From Antedon mediterranea (taxonomy: Eukaryota; Echinodermata; Crinoidea; Comatulida; Antedonidae): a stretch of 64,000 nucleotides of DNA. Each line of letters starts with the position of its first letter. The first letter of the stretch is position 1. Of this stretch, positions 1 to 10,322 are shown piece after piece. Below the pieces are notes generated by a model, which did no database searches, was not told the DNA's origin, and saw only the letters and a list, made by a program, of their open reading frames with translations. The stretch covers positions 7,507,001-7,571,000 of the forward strand of contig NC_092673.1 of the NCBI RefSeq assembly GCF_964355755.1, read 5' to 3'. The translations under genes were made by a program, and so were the position numbers.

Positions 1-99
1 AGACCTTCAAAGTGAAAGTCCACAGGTGGATGCCTAAAAAGGTCTTGTACAGAACAGTATATTGTAGGTCCATGTCACTAATTTGAGGATTACTTGAAT

Positions 100-480
100 A
101 ATTATATTGAGATGTCTTTTACGAATTGATTTGGTTCGGATTTTGCTAAAAAATCAATGACTAGAGAAAATCGAGGAAAAGGATTCAGATGGTTTACAGC
201 AAAGGCTCATTACCATAAAAATTGAGTACATTTGTTTAGATGCAACGAAAATGACCAAGAATTATGTGAGTTTCTGATTAATGAAAGTAGGTCTACTGTA
301 GTAAGTACTTTGAAAGACGGTGTTCTCTTAACTCATGAAAATGAGAACTTTCCGAACTTGTCTCATATGCAACATCAAAGAGGCCAACGAAAGAATGCTA
401 CTTTACATCAAAAATATTTCCAAATGGCATCTAACAATTCAATTCAACTTTTATTTCAGACAATTGTCCATATGGTATAA
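100..480 (+). pseudogene. Decayed ORF remnant of the same family as the 11.9-13.7 kb element
   Basis: Conceptual translation gives a broken coding trace containing RGKG, FTAKAH, then LFRCNENDQELCEFL and DGVLLTH, ending at a stop at 478-480. The order (basic RGKG patch, then a short helix with N-D-x-E-L-x-x-F-L, then a V-L-x-T-H strand) parallels FLSHKETKAELTKYL and KKVLVTH in the element at 11928-13658. An in-frame stop lies between AKAHYHKN and VHLF, so it is not functional. Followed at 880-1110 by DNA resembling the inner part of that element's right terminal repeat, which supports one decayed element running off the left edge. The assignment is an inference from weak similarity. Confidence 0.4.
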
Positions 481-689
481 TTAATACATTACAAAAAAAA
501 AAGAAAAGATGAAGGAGAGAGGACCAAAACTTTTATATAACGATTGACACATCACAGTTTAGCAAACAAGTCGGCATAGATGAGCTCAGTGATTGCTGTT
601 TCTCAGTGATCTGTCATACTTTACGCCTATCCTATCACATCAAAAGTCAAAAATTCAGAATAATAAATTCCTGGTCATTTTTGCATTAA

Positions 690-1225
690 GTGTCATTTAT
701 TTCGGTAAAACAAATTAGGTGCATTTATACCAATGTAAACCACATACAGTATGTTCACATAATTATATATGTCAAAGGTTATAAATTGTATTTCCAGTCA
801 TTTTATGTGAAAATGTTTCATTACTACAAATATAAATGTCTCTATTCTGAACAAAATCACACCAAAATCGATTGAAAATGATCAGTAGTTACCGAGATAT
901 ACAGATAAGAGGTCAAAGATCAAACTGGAGGAAACGTCATTTCCGGTCATTTTTTGACGAAACTTTTCATTAGAGCAAATAGAAATATGTGGTTTGTGAA
1001 CAATTTAACACCAGAATCAAGTCTATACTGTTTATAGTTGCCAAGATATGAACACTTTTTGTTTTTATGGTGGCCATTTTGAAATCAAGATGGCCGCCAT
1101 ACCGGACGTTGGACACTTGGCACCCCCCGATATTTTGAATCTATATACATCAAAGAAACTTTGTAGCAAGTTTCATGCTTTGGTAATAAAGTGCACAACT
1201 TGGCTATTTTTATGGCCTTAACTGC
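690..1225. repeat. Terminal-repeat-like DNA related to the 11-14.3 kb element
   Basis: The segment carries the same recurring phrases as 13850-14165: a TTACCGAGATAT motif, GGTCAAAG near a second pass, CATTTCCGGTCATTTTT, CATTAGAGCAAATA followed by AATATG, then a ggccattttgaa-type word. These phrases recur two or three times within the segment, so the terminal repeat is itself built of sub-repeats of roughly 130-150 bp. It follows a coding relic of the same family. Confidence 0.5.
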
Positions 1226-1229
1226 TCTA

Positions 1230-2290
1230 CTATATACCCATTTTGGTTGCACTCGCGCACAGTGATAATGAATAGGATTTAGTTTATCACTGTGCGCTAC
1301 CATACCCATTTTTGGTTGTACTTGAGCACAGTGATAATAAATAGGATTTAGTTTAGCACTGTGCGCTACCATACCCATTTTTGGTTGTACTTGAGCACAG
1401 TGATAATAAATAGGATTTAGTTTAGCACTGTGCGCTACCATACCCATTATGTTTGCACTCGCGCACAGTGATAACTAGAGGGTACTCCGAGAGTACAAAC
1501 CTCCGCCTACTGTAAAATTCCTCTACATAAAATGCCCCCTGAATATTTTTTTTTAACATTTTTTTTTATTAGTTCTAAGTGTAAATATGTTAACTGCACA
1601 CTACAAAGTTGTGGATGACAGTGTGGTGTAATGGTTATGTATCCAGCCCCTCACAGTTGAGGTCGCTGGTTCAAGCCCCACTGAGGGTTTTTTTTTTTTT
1701 TATTATTTTTTTTTTTTTTATTTTTTTTTTTTTTGGTGGACCTTGATCTTTGACCCTGACCCTTCAAAATGTAACCACAATTATATGATGTGTCATTGAT
1801 CATTGTGGCTAAGTTTGGTGAGAATCGGATCAAAACTGTGGTCTCTAGACAGTAAAATAGTTTTTTGTTAGTTGTGACCTTGACCTATGACCTTTCCCCC
1901 TCAAATTCGAACTCGTCCGAGCTTTTTGGGCATAGATCATTGTGTCCAAATTTGGTTAGAATCGGATTAAAACTGTGGCCTCCAGGCTGTTCACAGACAC
2001 ACACACAAACACACAAACACACACACAAACACACAAACACACACACAAACATACAGGGGTGAAAACATAACCTCCTTGGCGGAGGTAATGAATAGGATTT
2101 AGTTTATCACTTTGCGCTACCATGCCCAGTTTGGTTGTACTTGAGCACAGTGATAATAAATAGAATTTATTTTAGCACTGTTCGCTACCATACCCATTTT
2201 AGTTGCACTTGAGCACAGTGATAATAAATAGGATTTAGTTTAGTACTGTGGGCTACTATACCCATTTTGGTTGCACTCGCGCATAGAACA
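1230..2290. repeat. 69-bp tandem array with hairpin units, interrupted by an insertion
   Basis: The word atacccatt recurs at 1302, 1371 and 1440, a 69-bp period. Further diverged units run from about 2089 to 2290 on the far side of the insertion at 1475-2088. Each unit contains an inverted pair, CACTGTGCGC near one end and G(A/C)GCACAGTG near the other, so a single strand could fold into a stem-loop per unit. Because 69 is a multiple of 3, long reading frames run through it; these are not taken to be genes. Confidence 0.8.
1475..2088. mobile_element. Composite non-autonomous insertion with tRNA-like module and AC-rich tract
   Basis: The segment interrupts a tandem-repeat unit exactly: the array reads gtgataa before it and tgaatagg after it, with TAA on both sides as a possible 3-bp target duplication (1472-1474 and 2086-2088). 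Its ends carry CCTCCGCC and GGCGGAGG as a short inverted pair. Inside are, in order, a tRNA-like region (A-box-like TGGTGTAATGGTTA near 1624, B-box-like GGTTCAAGCCC near 1669), a T-rich tract, two diverged copies of a ttgacctttgac...agaatcggat...aaactgtgg module, and an (ACACACAA)n tract. The tail 'cctccttggcggaggtaa' is familiar from repeats in many marine invertebrate genomes. Confidence 0.7.
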
Positions 2291-2369
2291 TTCATTCTAA
2301 ACCGCCCGGTGATATACTGAAATAATTAATTATTTTAAACGATAAGGATCTGTGGGAATGAGAAAAAGT

Positions 2370-2441
2370 CACCCAAACCGAGACTCGAACCCGGAGCCTT
2401 CTGTTTGATATGCGGATGTTCTAACCATTAGGCCACTGGGC
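2370..2441 (-). repeat. tRNA-like sequence, probably tRNA-derived SINE or pseudo-tRNA
   Basis: Read on the minus strand, it begins GCCCAGTGGCCTAATGGTTA (A box) and carries CCGGGTTCGAGTCTCGG, a good 5-bp T-arm with a B box. The acceptor ends pair only loosely and the anticodon stem has mismatches, so a functional tRNA gene is unlikely. RNA polymerase III promoter boxes are the only firm evidence. Confidence 0.55.
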
Positions 2442-3700
2442 TTTCGTAGTATTGTTCAAACTCGATTGAATAGCGACTTTTTAACACTCTCGGCGTGTTA
2501 CGGCTGAACAATACTAGTCCCTCAATTGTACGCACACACCAGAGATCAAATTGATCAGTATTTTTAATTAATTAATTAAATTTCCAACGGTTTTTAAAAT
2601 AATATTGTGTATATGTAAATCAATTGTGTTGCGTAGCACTGTGTCAATAATAATATATATCATACTGTCAAATTATAGAAACAGTGCTCATATTCAGAAA
2701 ATGATCATATAATCGCGTCGAGCAGCATAGCTCATCGGCGAAAGTTGGAATGTATTCCGACTAGTTAAGCTTCCACTGATTGTAAGGGCGTTTGTTGTAT
2801 GAGAGAATGTATTTATATAGATGAATGCTATAGAAATATAAACAATTTTTATTATGATCCTCTTCATTTATTGTTGTGGGAATGTCCTTGTCTCGCTGGT
2901 TTATAGTGTTATTAATTGATTGAGCTACAAACAATTTCCAGAAATTTAAATAATATTAACAAGATACTGATTATAATATTCAAAAGAATGTGAACATCTG
3001 GTTATTCAATAAAATATTGCATTGAGCTGTACACTATTCAAACAAATCATCCCATTTATTCAGTGCTCTAAAATGAAATATGCAATTCAACATTTGAAGA
3101 TTTCTAATTCTATTACAGTAACTAGGAAGTTTCAAATGTTTAGAAGTATGTGTATTATTAAGCCTTAGAAATTGGACGAAATTATTTTAGATTACTAAAT
3201 GTATTAAGTTTGAAATACAGTACATTATATCCCTTCCACATTACTCTAAGCATTGGTTTAACGATACCAAATGATAATCAGAATTCTCAACCAGATAATC
3301 CAGCAAAAACACAAAATTCATGTAAGTATCAGGAAGATCTGTATCTAGACAAAGTATTCCACCATCAGAAGTCTGTAACTTTTCTGAAATTATTCTCAGG
3401 GCCTTTGGTATACGTGCAACATCTCGGTGTCGGTAGTAATTCTCAACAGTCAGTAATGGTTCTGTAAAATACGGTATAAAAACATTCTTGGTAATACAAA
3501 TAATAATACAGTAATCTTCTTTTGCTGTCCATTGTGTCCCATGATGAGTATATTATGTGGGTATATCTGTGTGTTTCCGAACATGCAGAAGTAGTTTCTT
3601 TCTTGTGCGGAAGGATCGTGAACAGTGTGCACAAAGATGGTCAAAAATAAAAAAACCATAGAAAGAATTTCTTATTGAAACATTCGCCTTTGCATCGGTT
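2442..3700. other. AT-rich intergenic stretch, nothing recognised
   Basis: I see no splice-bounded coding segment and no clear repeat. Short open frames at 3210-3467 and 3443-3659 overlap on opposite strands, lack family resemblance and look like chance. The segment lies downstream of the minus-strand FkbM/NodB-like gene and probably holds its 3' untranslated region near 3700. Confidence 0.5.
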
Positions 3701-6700
3701 TTAATTATCCTTACGAAAAATTATACCCATCGTAGTTATATACTGTACTACCAATTGTTTATGTCTTTCTTTTATCTGTGCATTATGTCTATGAGTAGGC
3801 TCAATGGTGGAGTACGCCTTACCTGATTTAGGCGGAAAGTTAACAGAAGGTTTAATAATACGGAATCCTCTGTTTTTTAGCTGTTCCTTAACTGAACCAC
3901 CGTCTTCATCAGGTGAATAAAACATCGGTTTTAAATTGAGTTCTTGAAGACGCATTTCAGAACTAACTACAGCTTCTCTGATCCAATTTGCCGACATCTT
4001 TTCAAAATGTCCAGCTGGATATGGATGATTTCCACGAAGACCAATAGTGTAGTACTTTGCCCAAGCTTTGACTAGTTCCGGCCATTCTTCAGCAAACTCA
4101 CTGAACACAAACACAGTGACTGGTATTTCTATCTTATAAGACTTCAGTGTAGTTAATACTCTTACTGCATGTTTCTTACTCATGCCAACGTTCACTGTAA
4201 TGGCTAGATTCCTGTCACCAGAGCATTTATTGTATACTTGTCCCGCTTCACCTGGAGCTGAATCTGGTATCTATAATGAGTAGTATGTACCGGTAATCAA
4301 AGGTTGAGCCAGTGAACAAGTTAATCGGTTTCCTCCTTCGTTACAAAGTCAGTCAGTAGGTCAGTCATCATCTCATTGCTTCATAAAGTAATAGTGAGTA
4401 GGCCTAAATATGTAGTCAGTGGATCAGTTAATGAGTCAAATTAATCAGTCAGTCAGCAATAAAGTTTACCATAGAATACTTGCCTGTATTGTGTGAATGG
4501 CATTGAAGTCTTCATATATTCTGTATTGACCTGCCCAATCTAGCATTTTCCTCCCTTTATTTTCAACGTCTTTGATTATTTGGGACGTCATAGAACGAGA
4601 GAGACCCACCGGCTGGCGCTGATGATATTCGCCATAATATCTGGAAATGGAATAGGATAACTGTTTTACGAAAGTTACATTAATCAGGCCCGTATGCAGC
4701 ATTTATAATGGGGGGGGTGCGAGCGAAGCGAGCAACAATGGCTGGGGGCCAGGGGGCCGCCAAGGGCCCCCGGTCAGGGTCCAGGGGCCGAAGGCCCTGG
4801 AAAAATTTGCGTTATTTGACATTCTAAAGACTGATGTAAGACTCTCTGTTGTGGCTTGGGCTAGTTGAACGATGGACACCAGAACTTAACGCTTTCATGA
4901 TGAGGCCAACTCAGCAGGGGTGGCGCCAGGATCTTCCCGACGCGGGGGCTACATTCTCCGACGAAGGGGCTATGCGAGCGAAGCGAGCATCACTAGGCTG
5001 AGGGCCAGGGGCCGCCAAGGGCCCCCGGCAACGCGTTCTAGCGTCATTTGAGGTCTTTTTAATCAGATTTAGGGTAGCCATTTTTTCCATTTTTTATAAT
5101 GCATAAATAAAATACTGCGTGCAAAAAAACGATGCGCGATGACTGTTTCAATCCATATTTTTCAATTTAAAAAATAAAAGTTCAAAGAAAATTTTGAAAA
5201 ATAGAGTTGGAGGTCCCGGAAATTGGACTTATTATACTTCAAAACATGAAAAAAAATATATAAGTCCCTATCATGGGTTGTGACTGAGCTAAGAAATGTT
5301 TGAAAAATAGAGATGTTAGGTCCCGGAAAATGTACTTCTTGTTCTTCGAAATATGACCAGCTTTATTGTTGGGGATGAGCTAAGAAAATGTTTAAAACTA
5401 GAGCTGCAGGTCTTCAAAAAATTGCATTTTATACTTTGGAAACATCAGGCCTAGAGGCTTAAAAAACGCAAGCGTAGACCTTTTTCAGTCGGGGAAAAAA
5501 GTTTATTCCTCCCAGGTGTATGCATGCGTACCATCTGGACTTCCGAGTGGTGAGAAATTCATGACATACAGGATATTGAAAATGTAATAACTATAGCTAT
5601 AATGTTGGCTAAGCGAAAATGGCATGTTTTTTTGTTTAGTAATGGATGAAAAATTTATTTTAGGTGCCCCACGGTACAGAAGGTTACTTGTAAATTAAAA
5701 AATTGGTGAACAAACGAACAATTAACATAATTCGTTTTTGCTGTAGTGTAGCGTACGTCGACGCAGTACACGACGTAACCGTCGGTAAACTTCGCCTGGA
5801 AAATAACACATTACACATTTTGGTCCCTGGATGAAACTTGATATCACGCGTCTCGACCCAACGTTGAACGATTCGTACAAAGGGATACCGCCAGACAAGT
5901 GCGTACCTAGCTATTGTTTAGTAGTAAGTTAGATCGCTGGCAATAATGAATGCATATAAAGTGCATAATATCACTCTGACGTACTCTCACGGTCAATGAA
6001 ACGTCGCGGTTTTCTAGGCGCTGAAGCTAGCTACGAAGTGAACGCGAACGCTTTTTACTGTATATTATATTCCCCGACAAAAAGTACACGTGTTCCCTGA
6101 CGTTAAGTTGTCTGTATTTCTCCAGCAAACACTTTACCGCGTACATGAAGCGCTAAGCTATTACTTGTCGTCACATGATCGACTGCGCATGTTTTACATC
6201 GAGTTTGTAGTCAGTTCAGATTCCGTAATTTAATTACCGGTATTTTTTCATTTTATATTAGCATATTTTTGTTTGTATACCATTGATAATGTAAATTTTG
6301 TATATATATAATGATATTGTCTTTAGTTAAACAAGACAAGAAAAAATACCAACCGAGGAAAAAGTGGACCTTTTGGGACTTGGGGGGGGTGCGTCTGCAC
6401 CCAACGCACCCCCCTTGGATACGGGCCTGTTAATGAAAGTTTAAATCACATATATCCAGTTGGATATATCGTCTATATCGTATTTAGGGTTTAAACAACA
6501 GCAATAAACTGACATAGCAATTAGACAGAAATACAGCCTTTGTTGCCGTACAATTAAGCTAGGTTTTATATTTAAAATAGACCCTGATATAGGAGTTTTC
6601 TTTCATTTAATGCATTATAAACATTGCTTTTCAGAAATATTTTGTATGGAAATTTGTATAGCGTCATTCCAACAATTTAGCGCTGTGGCTGTTACACTTG

Positions 6701-8358
6701 TTATTTTTAAATTTCACATAACATCGGATGACTTTTTTTTATTTTTATAATTTATCGTGCTTATAAACTAAGTCTCATTTGAGGCTTAGGGAGTGAAGTT
6801 GAAGGAGTCGTGAGTTACAAATATGGCACTAGGTCAGGATTTAACCAAGGACCATGAGATTGGAAGGCAAGCATGTTATCATCCAAGCTACAGCTACACT
6901 ATTTGCTCCCTAAGTGCTGCCACGACAGTAGAGTATATGTGAACCGGTGAATGTTTAAATTATTTTGAAAGGCTTGAACTTTTCTTCTCTGTTCTGACTA
7001 TAAAGGCGCCATGAACATCGTTTGATGTCCCACAAGATAATGTAGCTGTATATTTTGTAAAGAGAAGTTGGTATGGATAGAACATAAAATAGAAGGTAAA
7101 GATAGTCTACATAGAAAACTTCAAGATCCTTTATTAGCAAATTTACCAGCTGGTCTACGTTAGCACACTTTGGAGCACTTTCCTTGCAGACTCGTTTGTA
7201 AATTAAAGTTTTCAGGATAGACTAGGCTTTTATCAAAGCTACCTTTGGTGTGTATAGAAACAATTTCCAATTACTATAGGCTAATTAATATTATTGTTAT
7301 GCTTAACGGTGAATTATTATCGTTAAATGCTATCTAAACAACATGGATTTCACAGAACTAGGAGTCCTTAAAAGCGAAAAAAAATTGTAAATCACAACAT
7401 TTTATGCAGAGGGTGTAAATATATATAACAATATATAAATGTATTATAGAATTTTCGGTTATTAAATGTCGTACTTATCAATCCATGCAAATGTTCCGTC
7501 ATTTAGCATTTTCTCAAGGATAAGGAATTCAGCGCCCTCGACGTCTAATTTTAAAATAACGTAGTCTTCCTTTCTCGTATTTTCCTGAATCCATTTTGAC
7601 AAGTCTACAACTGGTATTTGCTTACGATAAGACAAATGTCTTGGTCCTCCAGTTTTGTCATCTTCTAGTTCATTTTTATCAACATAGAGAGATCCCCCTC
7701 CCCATTGAACGTCTCTTCCGTTGTTTTTGTCTTTATCTGGAGACCATGCCGACTCCATAAATGCGGTCATATTTCCTAGAGATAAGTTTAAACTTTCAAT
7801 CGGTTTACAGATTTAAAAATAAATGAAAGACAATGGATTTAGTATACATGGAAATATAACGTACTTAAGACCAATTTACACAAACCAGCGGTAACGGTAC
7901 ATAGGCGGGAAACTAGCGTGTATCTTCCCGCGTTAGAATGTGTATCTATATCCTGAGCGTTCCGCTTAACCTCTGGTCCGCTCCGCGTTTTGTTGTGGAC
8001 ATGGTCATAAAATGTTCAAATTTTTCCCGCTTACCATTTACCGCTTACCGTTACCGCTCGTCTGTTTAAATTGGCCTTTAAAGAGTACATCCAAGAATGA
8101 TTATTTATAGTCATTGTGTAATTACCATATTCTGAAGCTACTCCAACAGGACAATGCAGATAGTGTTTTTCGTATGGACTGAAATATGGTGCAAGGCGTT
8201 CATCGATTTCAAATGAATGTATTATAAACTGTTTTCCATCAGGATATGTCTCCCTAAATAACTCCACCGTGGATGCCATGTTTCCTCCGCAGTCCAGCAA
8301 GATTTTCCTGGGCCCAATATCGCTTGATTTTGAATAATCTTTATCGGGAACAGCACCC
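3701..8358 (-). CDS. FkbM-type methyltransferase fused to degenerate NodB-like domain
   Basis: Four minus-strand exons join in frame: 8358-8089, 7792-7475, 4640-4484 and 4270-3701, giving at least 437 residues. Residues 1-180 look like an FkbM-family SAM-dependent methyltransferase: motif I is ILLDCGGN, followed by SFEIDERLAPYF and later VILKLDVEGAEFLILEKML. The last 189 residues look like a NodB fold: AITVNVGM at the position of the catalytic TFDDG, then VTVFVFSEFAEEWPELVKAW, IGLRGNHPYPAGH and a C-terminal G-F-R-I-I strand. The metal-binding Asp pair is absent and the His pair is spaced H-x5-H instead of H-x3-H, so deacetylase activity is doubtful. The N-terminus lies upstream; see 10185-10322. 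Intron 1 is uncertain at its acceptor: the donor AT|GTACTC at 8089 keeps frame only with an acceptor at 7793. Intron 3 uses a GC donor. FkbM and NodB assignments are from motifs; the substrate is unknown. Confidence 0.72.
4685..6429. mobile_element. Non-autonomous DNA transposon with TTAAT target duplication, in an intron
   Basis: The 1745-bp segment starts CAGGCCCGTAT and ends with its reverse complement ATACGGGCCTG. TTAAT flanks it on both sides (4680-4684 and 6430-6434). A TTAA-type target suggests piggyBac- or Kolobok-like mobilisation; the superfamily is not decided. Just inside each end is a G-run followed by TGCG. GCGAGCGAAGCGAGC and GGGCCGCCAAGGGCCCCCGG occur near 4715 and again near 4970, so the left part is an internal duplication. 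There is no long ORF. It lies in intron 2 of the FkbM/NodB-like gene, about 45 bp upstream of the exon at 4640. Confidence 0.75.
6780..6905 (-). repeat. Possible tRNA-derived SINE
   Basis: On the minus strand it carries an A-box-like GTAGCTTGGATGATAA and a B-box-like GGTTAAATCC about 45 bp apart, in the order expected for a polymerase III promoter. It lies in an intron. No target duplication was identified. Confidence 0.35.
7861..8090. mobile_element. MITE abutting a splice donor
   Basis: The left end reads GTACTTAAGACCAATTTA...CAGCGGTAACGGTA and the reverse complement of the right end reads GTACTCTTTAAAGGCCAATTTA...GAGCGGTAACGGTA, an imperfect inverted repeat of about 45 bp around a roughly 140-bp core. 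Its right end coincides with the 3' border of the exon ending at 8089, so the first intron bases, including the GT, are element sequence or its target duplication. Confidence 0.65.
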
Positions 8359-8830
8359 CTTTAAAAATAAATACAATATTTATCAATGTTCCCAGACGTT
8401 CTTAGCATAGAAATAACTGTCCAGTCAATACAGAGCAGCAACTATTTTCATTCAGTTATACTAATGTATTTAATTTTTATATTTCACTTCTTCTATAGTT
8501 TACCTCCCTCCCCCCCCCCCCCCTTATTAACAATACTTAAGGTTTATGAGTTGAATGGGAACAAAACCAGTTAAATCCTTATTCTCTCTCCAATCAACGA
8601 AAAACTTAAAACACAACCCCATCTGCTTCTATCTTGAATAAGTTCCTCAATCACTATTCAGAATTGTGTGGAATAGCACTATTATTGAATGGCAAATATT
8701 TTCTAATGCATTGTCCTTTGTCTTGGAGTTTTATTTAGTAGGCCTAACAGTGATAATGTATTAATAATCATTAAATATAAAATCTAACACAATAATTATT
8801 CTGGATATTTTATGATTACTTTGTTTTTTT

Positions 8831-9597
8831 TACTCTACTCTACTCTATAGCTCACTATGTCGGTCGGTCGGTCGGTCGGTCGGTAAACACTAACTTGTAT
8901 ATGGTCTTGTCTTGATATCAGTTTCATCTAGCTAAGTCAATTTTTTACAATGTATTCCTTATGGCCAGGAATCGATGTGGTTATGTTTTTACAGTGGTCT
9001 ACGCACGATTTAACGAAATCACGTTTGTAATAATTATCTTCGCAAGCATGAATCACAATTAAATAAAATTTGGTACTCATAAATTTCAGGTCATATTTCA
9101 TCATATGGCAATACAATTACGTGCATAGCGCATATAACGCATGCGTACGCGCGCTTAAAATTTTCAAAATTATTTTCGATGAAATTAGAGTACGTTTCAG
9201 GCAATTTTAAGCGTTTAAAAAATTGCCAATTAATTAATTAATAATTAATGAGTGCGCAGTTTTTTACACGCGCACTGCACTCTTTTTGCTCGATTTCTGT
9301 TTTACAACCTTTCTTTAATAACATCATCAAGAATCTCCATGTAGTGCTTTCTTTTTCAGTCCTTGGTTTTCTCCTCTTGCCACCTCTTCTGATAATCTAT
9401 AAGATTTTCTTTTTCATCTACCACCTTCTCCTTTTTAAAGCAAATTGCAGCATCCACTGTAGTATTTTTACTCTACAGCTCACTATGTCGATCGGTTGGT
9501 GGGATGGTTGGTCGATCGGTTTGTCCGTCGGTTTGTCGGTCGGTAAACACTAACTCAAATTTGAGCACGCGACTGCAGCCATGTTTATGGCCTTGTT
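8831..9597 (-). mobile_element. Dispersed GACC-rich inverted element, copy 1
   Basis: It shares a long block with 29735-30180, 42853-43610 and 56253-56940: CGCGCGTACGCATGCGTTA, then atgcgctacgcacgtaattg, then cacatcgattcctggccata. This copy is in the opposite orientation to the other three. One side carries a (GGTC)n tract after ctcactatgtc, and a second such tract lies near 9480-9545. The end 'ggccttgtt' matches the start 'aacaaggcc' of the other copies. No coding capacity. Confidence 0.75.
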
Positions 9598-9639
9598 CCA
9601 AATCAATTAGGAGGCATAGCAAGAATAGTTAATTATAAA

Positions 9640-10025
9640 AAGGTTTCGATCAATACATTTTTTGAATTTGATCCACACTCTCGTACCCGAGTCACCCATA
9701 TAAACTCAAGTTTAAAAGCTCTCTTAATATAAGGAGGGACACGTTCTCCATGAGAGTTATTCTGATGGAATGCTCTGTCTACGGATAGTTTCATGTGCTA
9801 CTGTAAACTCGTTCAAAGCAAAACTTAACGTCGCATGGTCCAACCACCCGCTGAAGTTTTCACCTTATATTGAATATGACTTTATCGTCAAGAGGGCCGG
9901 GCTATTAAGCACTGAGTGCTTCACCTCGATCCCGTAGACGAAACTGTACGGGAAACAAGTAAATTGCTGGGTAGAAGCAAACATATTTAGATTGCGTTTG
10001 AAACGATACAGGACTATGTTGTATT
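9640..10025 (+). pseudogene. Possible eroded 3' end of a non-LTR retrotransposon ORF
   Basis: Across two frames the translation gives WNALSTDSFM and then TVNSFKAKLNVAW, resembling the conserved tail of Jockey/CR1-type LINE reverse transcriptase ORFs (W-N-x-L-P ... S-V-N-x-F-K-x-x-L-D). Frameshifts and stops show it is dead. Weak evidence; the motif is short. Confidence 0.3.
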
Positions 10026-10184
10026 TTTTTGTCCTGTGTGGGTTCGTGTTACCTTTATTATACTCTATTATAAATATTATATTTACAAGAATATGGCTTT
10101 AGTCCAGTTTCACCCGGTATATATGCCTCTCCTTAAAATAACGTCTAACATATTTTAGTTATTGCAAAATAAAAAATACTTTAC

Positions 10185-10322
10185 CCATTCCACCATCCAA
10201 AAGATGACATGTCTCTGTCTTTTTTCTTGTAAAACTACATTATTTGTAAAATCACGATGAAAAAGAGATGCTAAAGCAATTCCAACAGTAAAGGATAACA
10301 TACATTTACTTATAGTTTTCAT
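10185..10322 (-). CDS. Candidate first coding exon with membrane anchor for the FkbM/NodB-like gene
   Basis: An ATG at 10322-10320 opens a 46-codon segment: a short basic start (MKTISKC), a hydrophobic stretch (MLSFTVGIALASLF), then a basic hydrophilic stem with KRQR, ending at a donor GG|GTAAAG at 10185. This is what a type II signal anchor of a Golgi-type enzyme looks like. An in-frame ATG eight codons upstream is also possible. It ends in phase 0, while the next recognised exon (8358) needs two carried-in bases, so at least one intervening exon is missing from my model, or this exon is not part of the gene. Confidence 0.35.

Noticed and set aside
1085-1447. 120-codon minus-strand frame with a 23-residue repeat
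   Set aside because: It is the 69-bp tandem array read in one frame; the period is a multiple of three, so openness is expected.
2370-2441. Functional tRNA gene
   Set aside because: A and B boxes and the T-arm are good, but the anticodon stem and acceptor stem contain mismatches; more likely tRNA-derived repeat.
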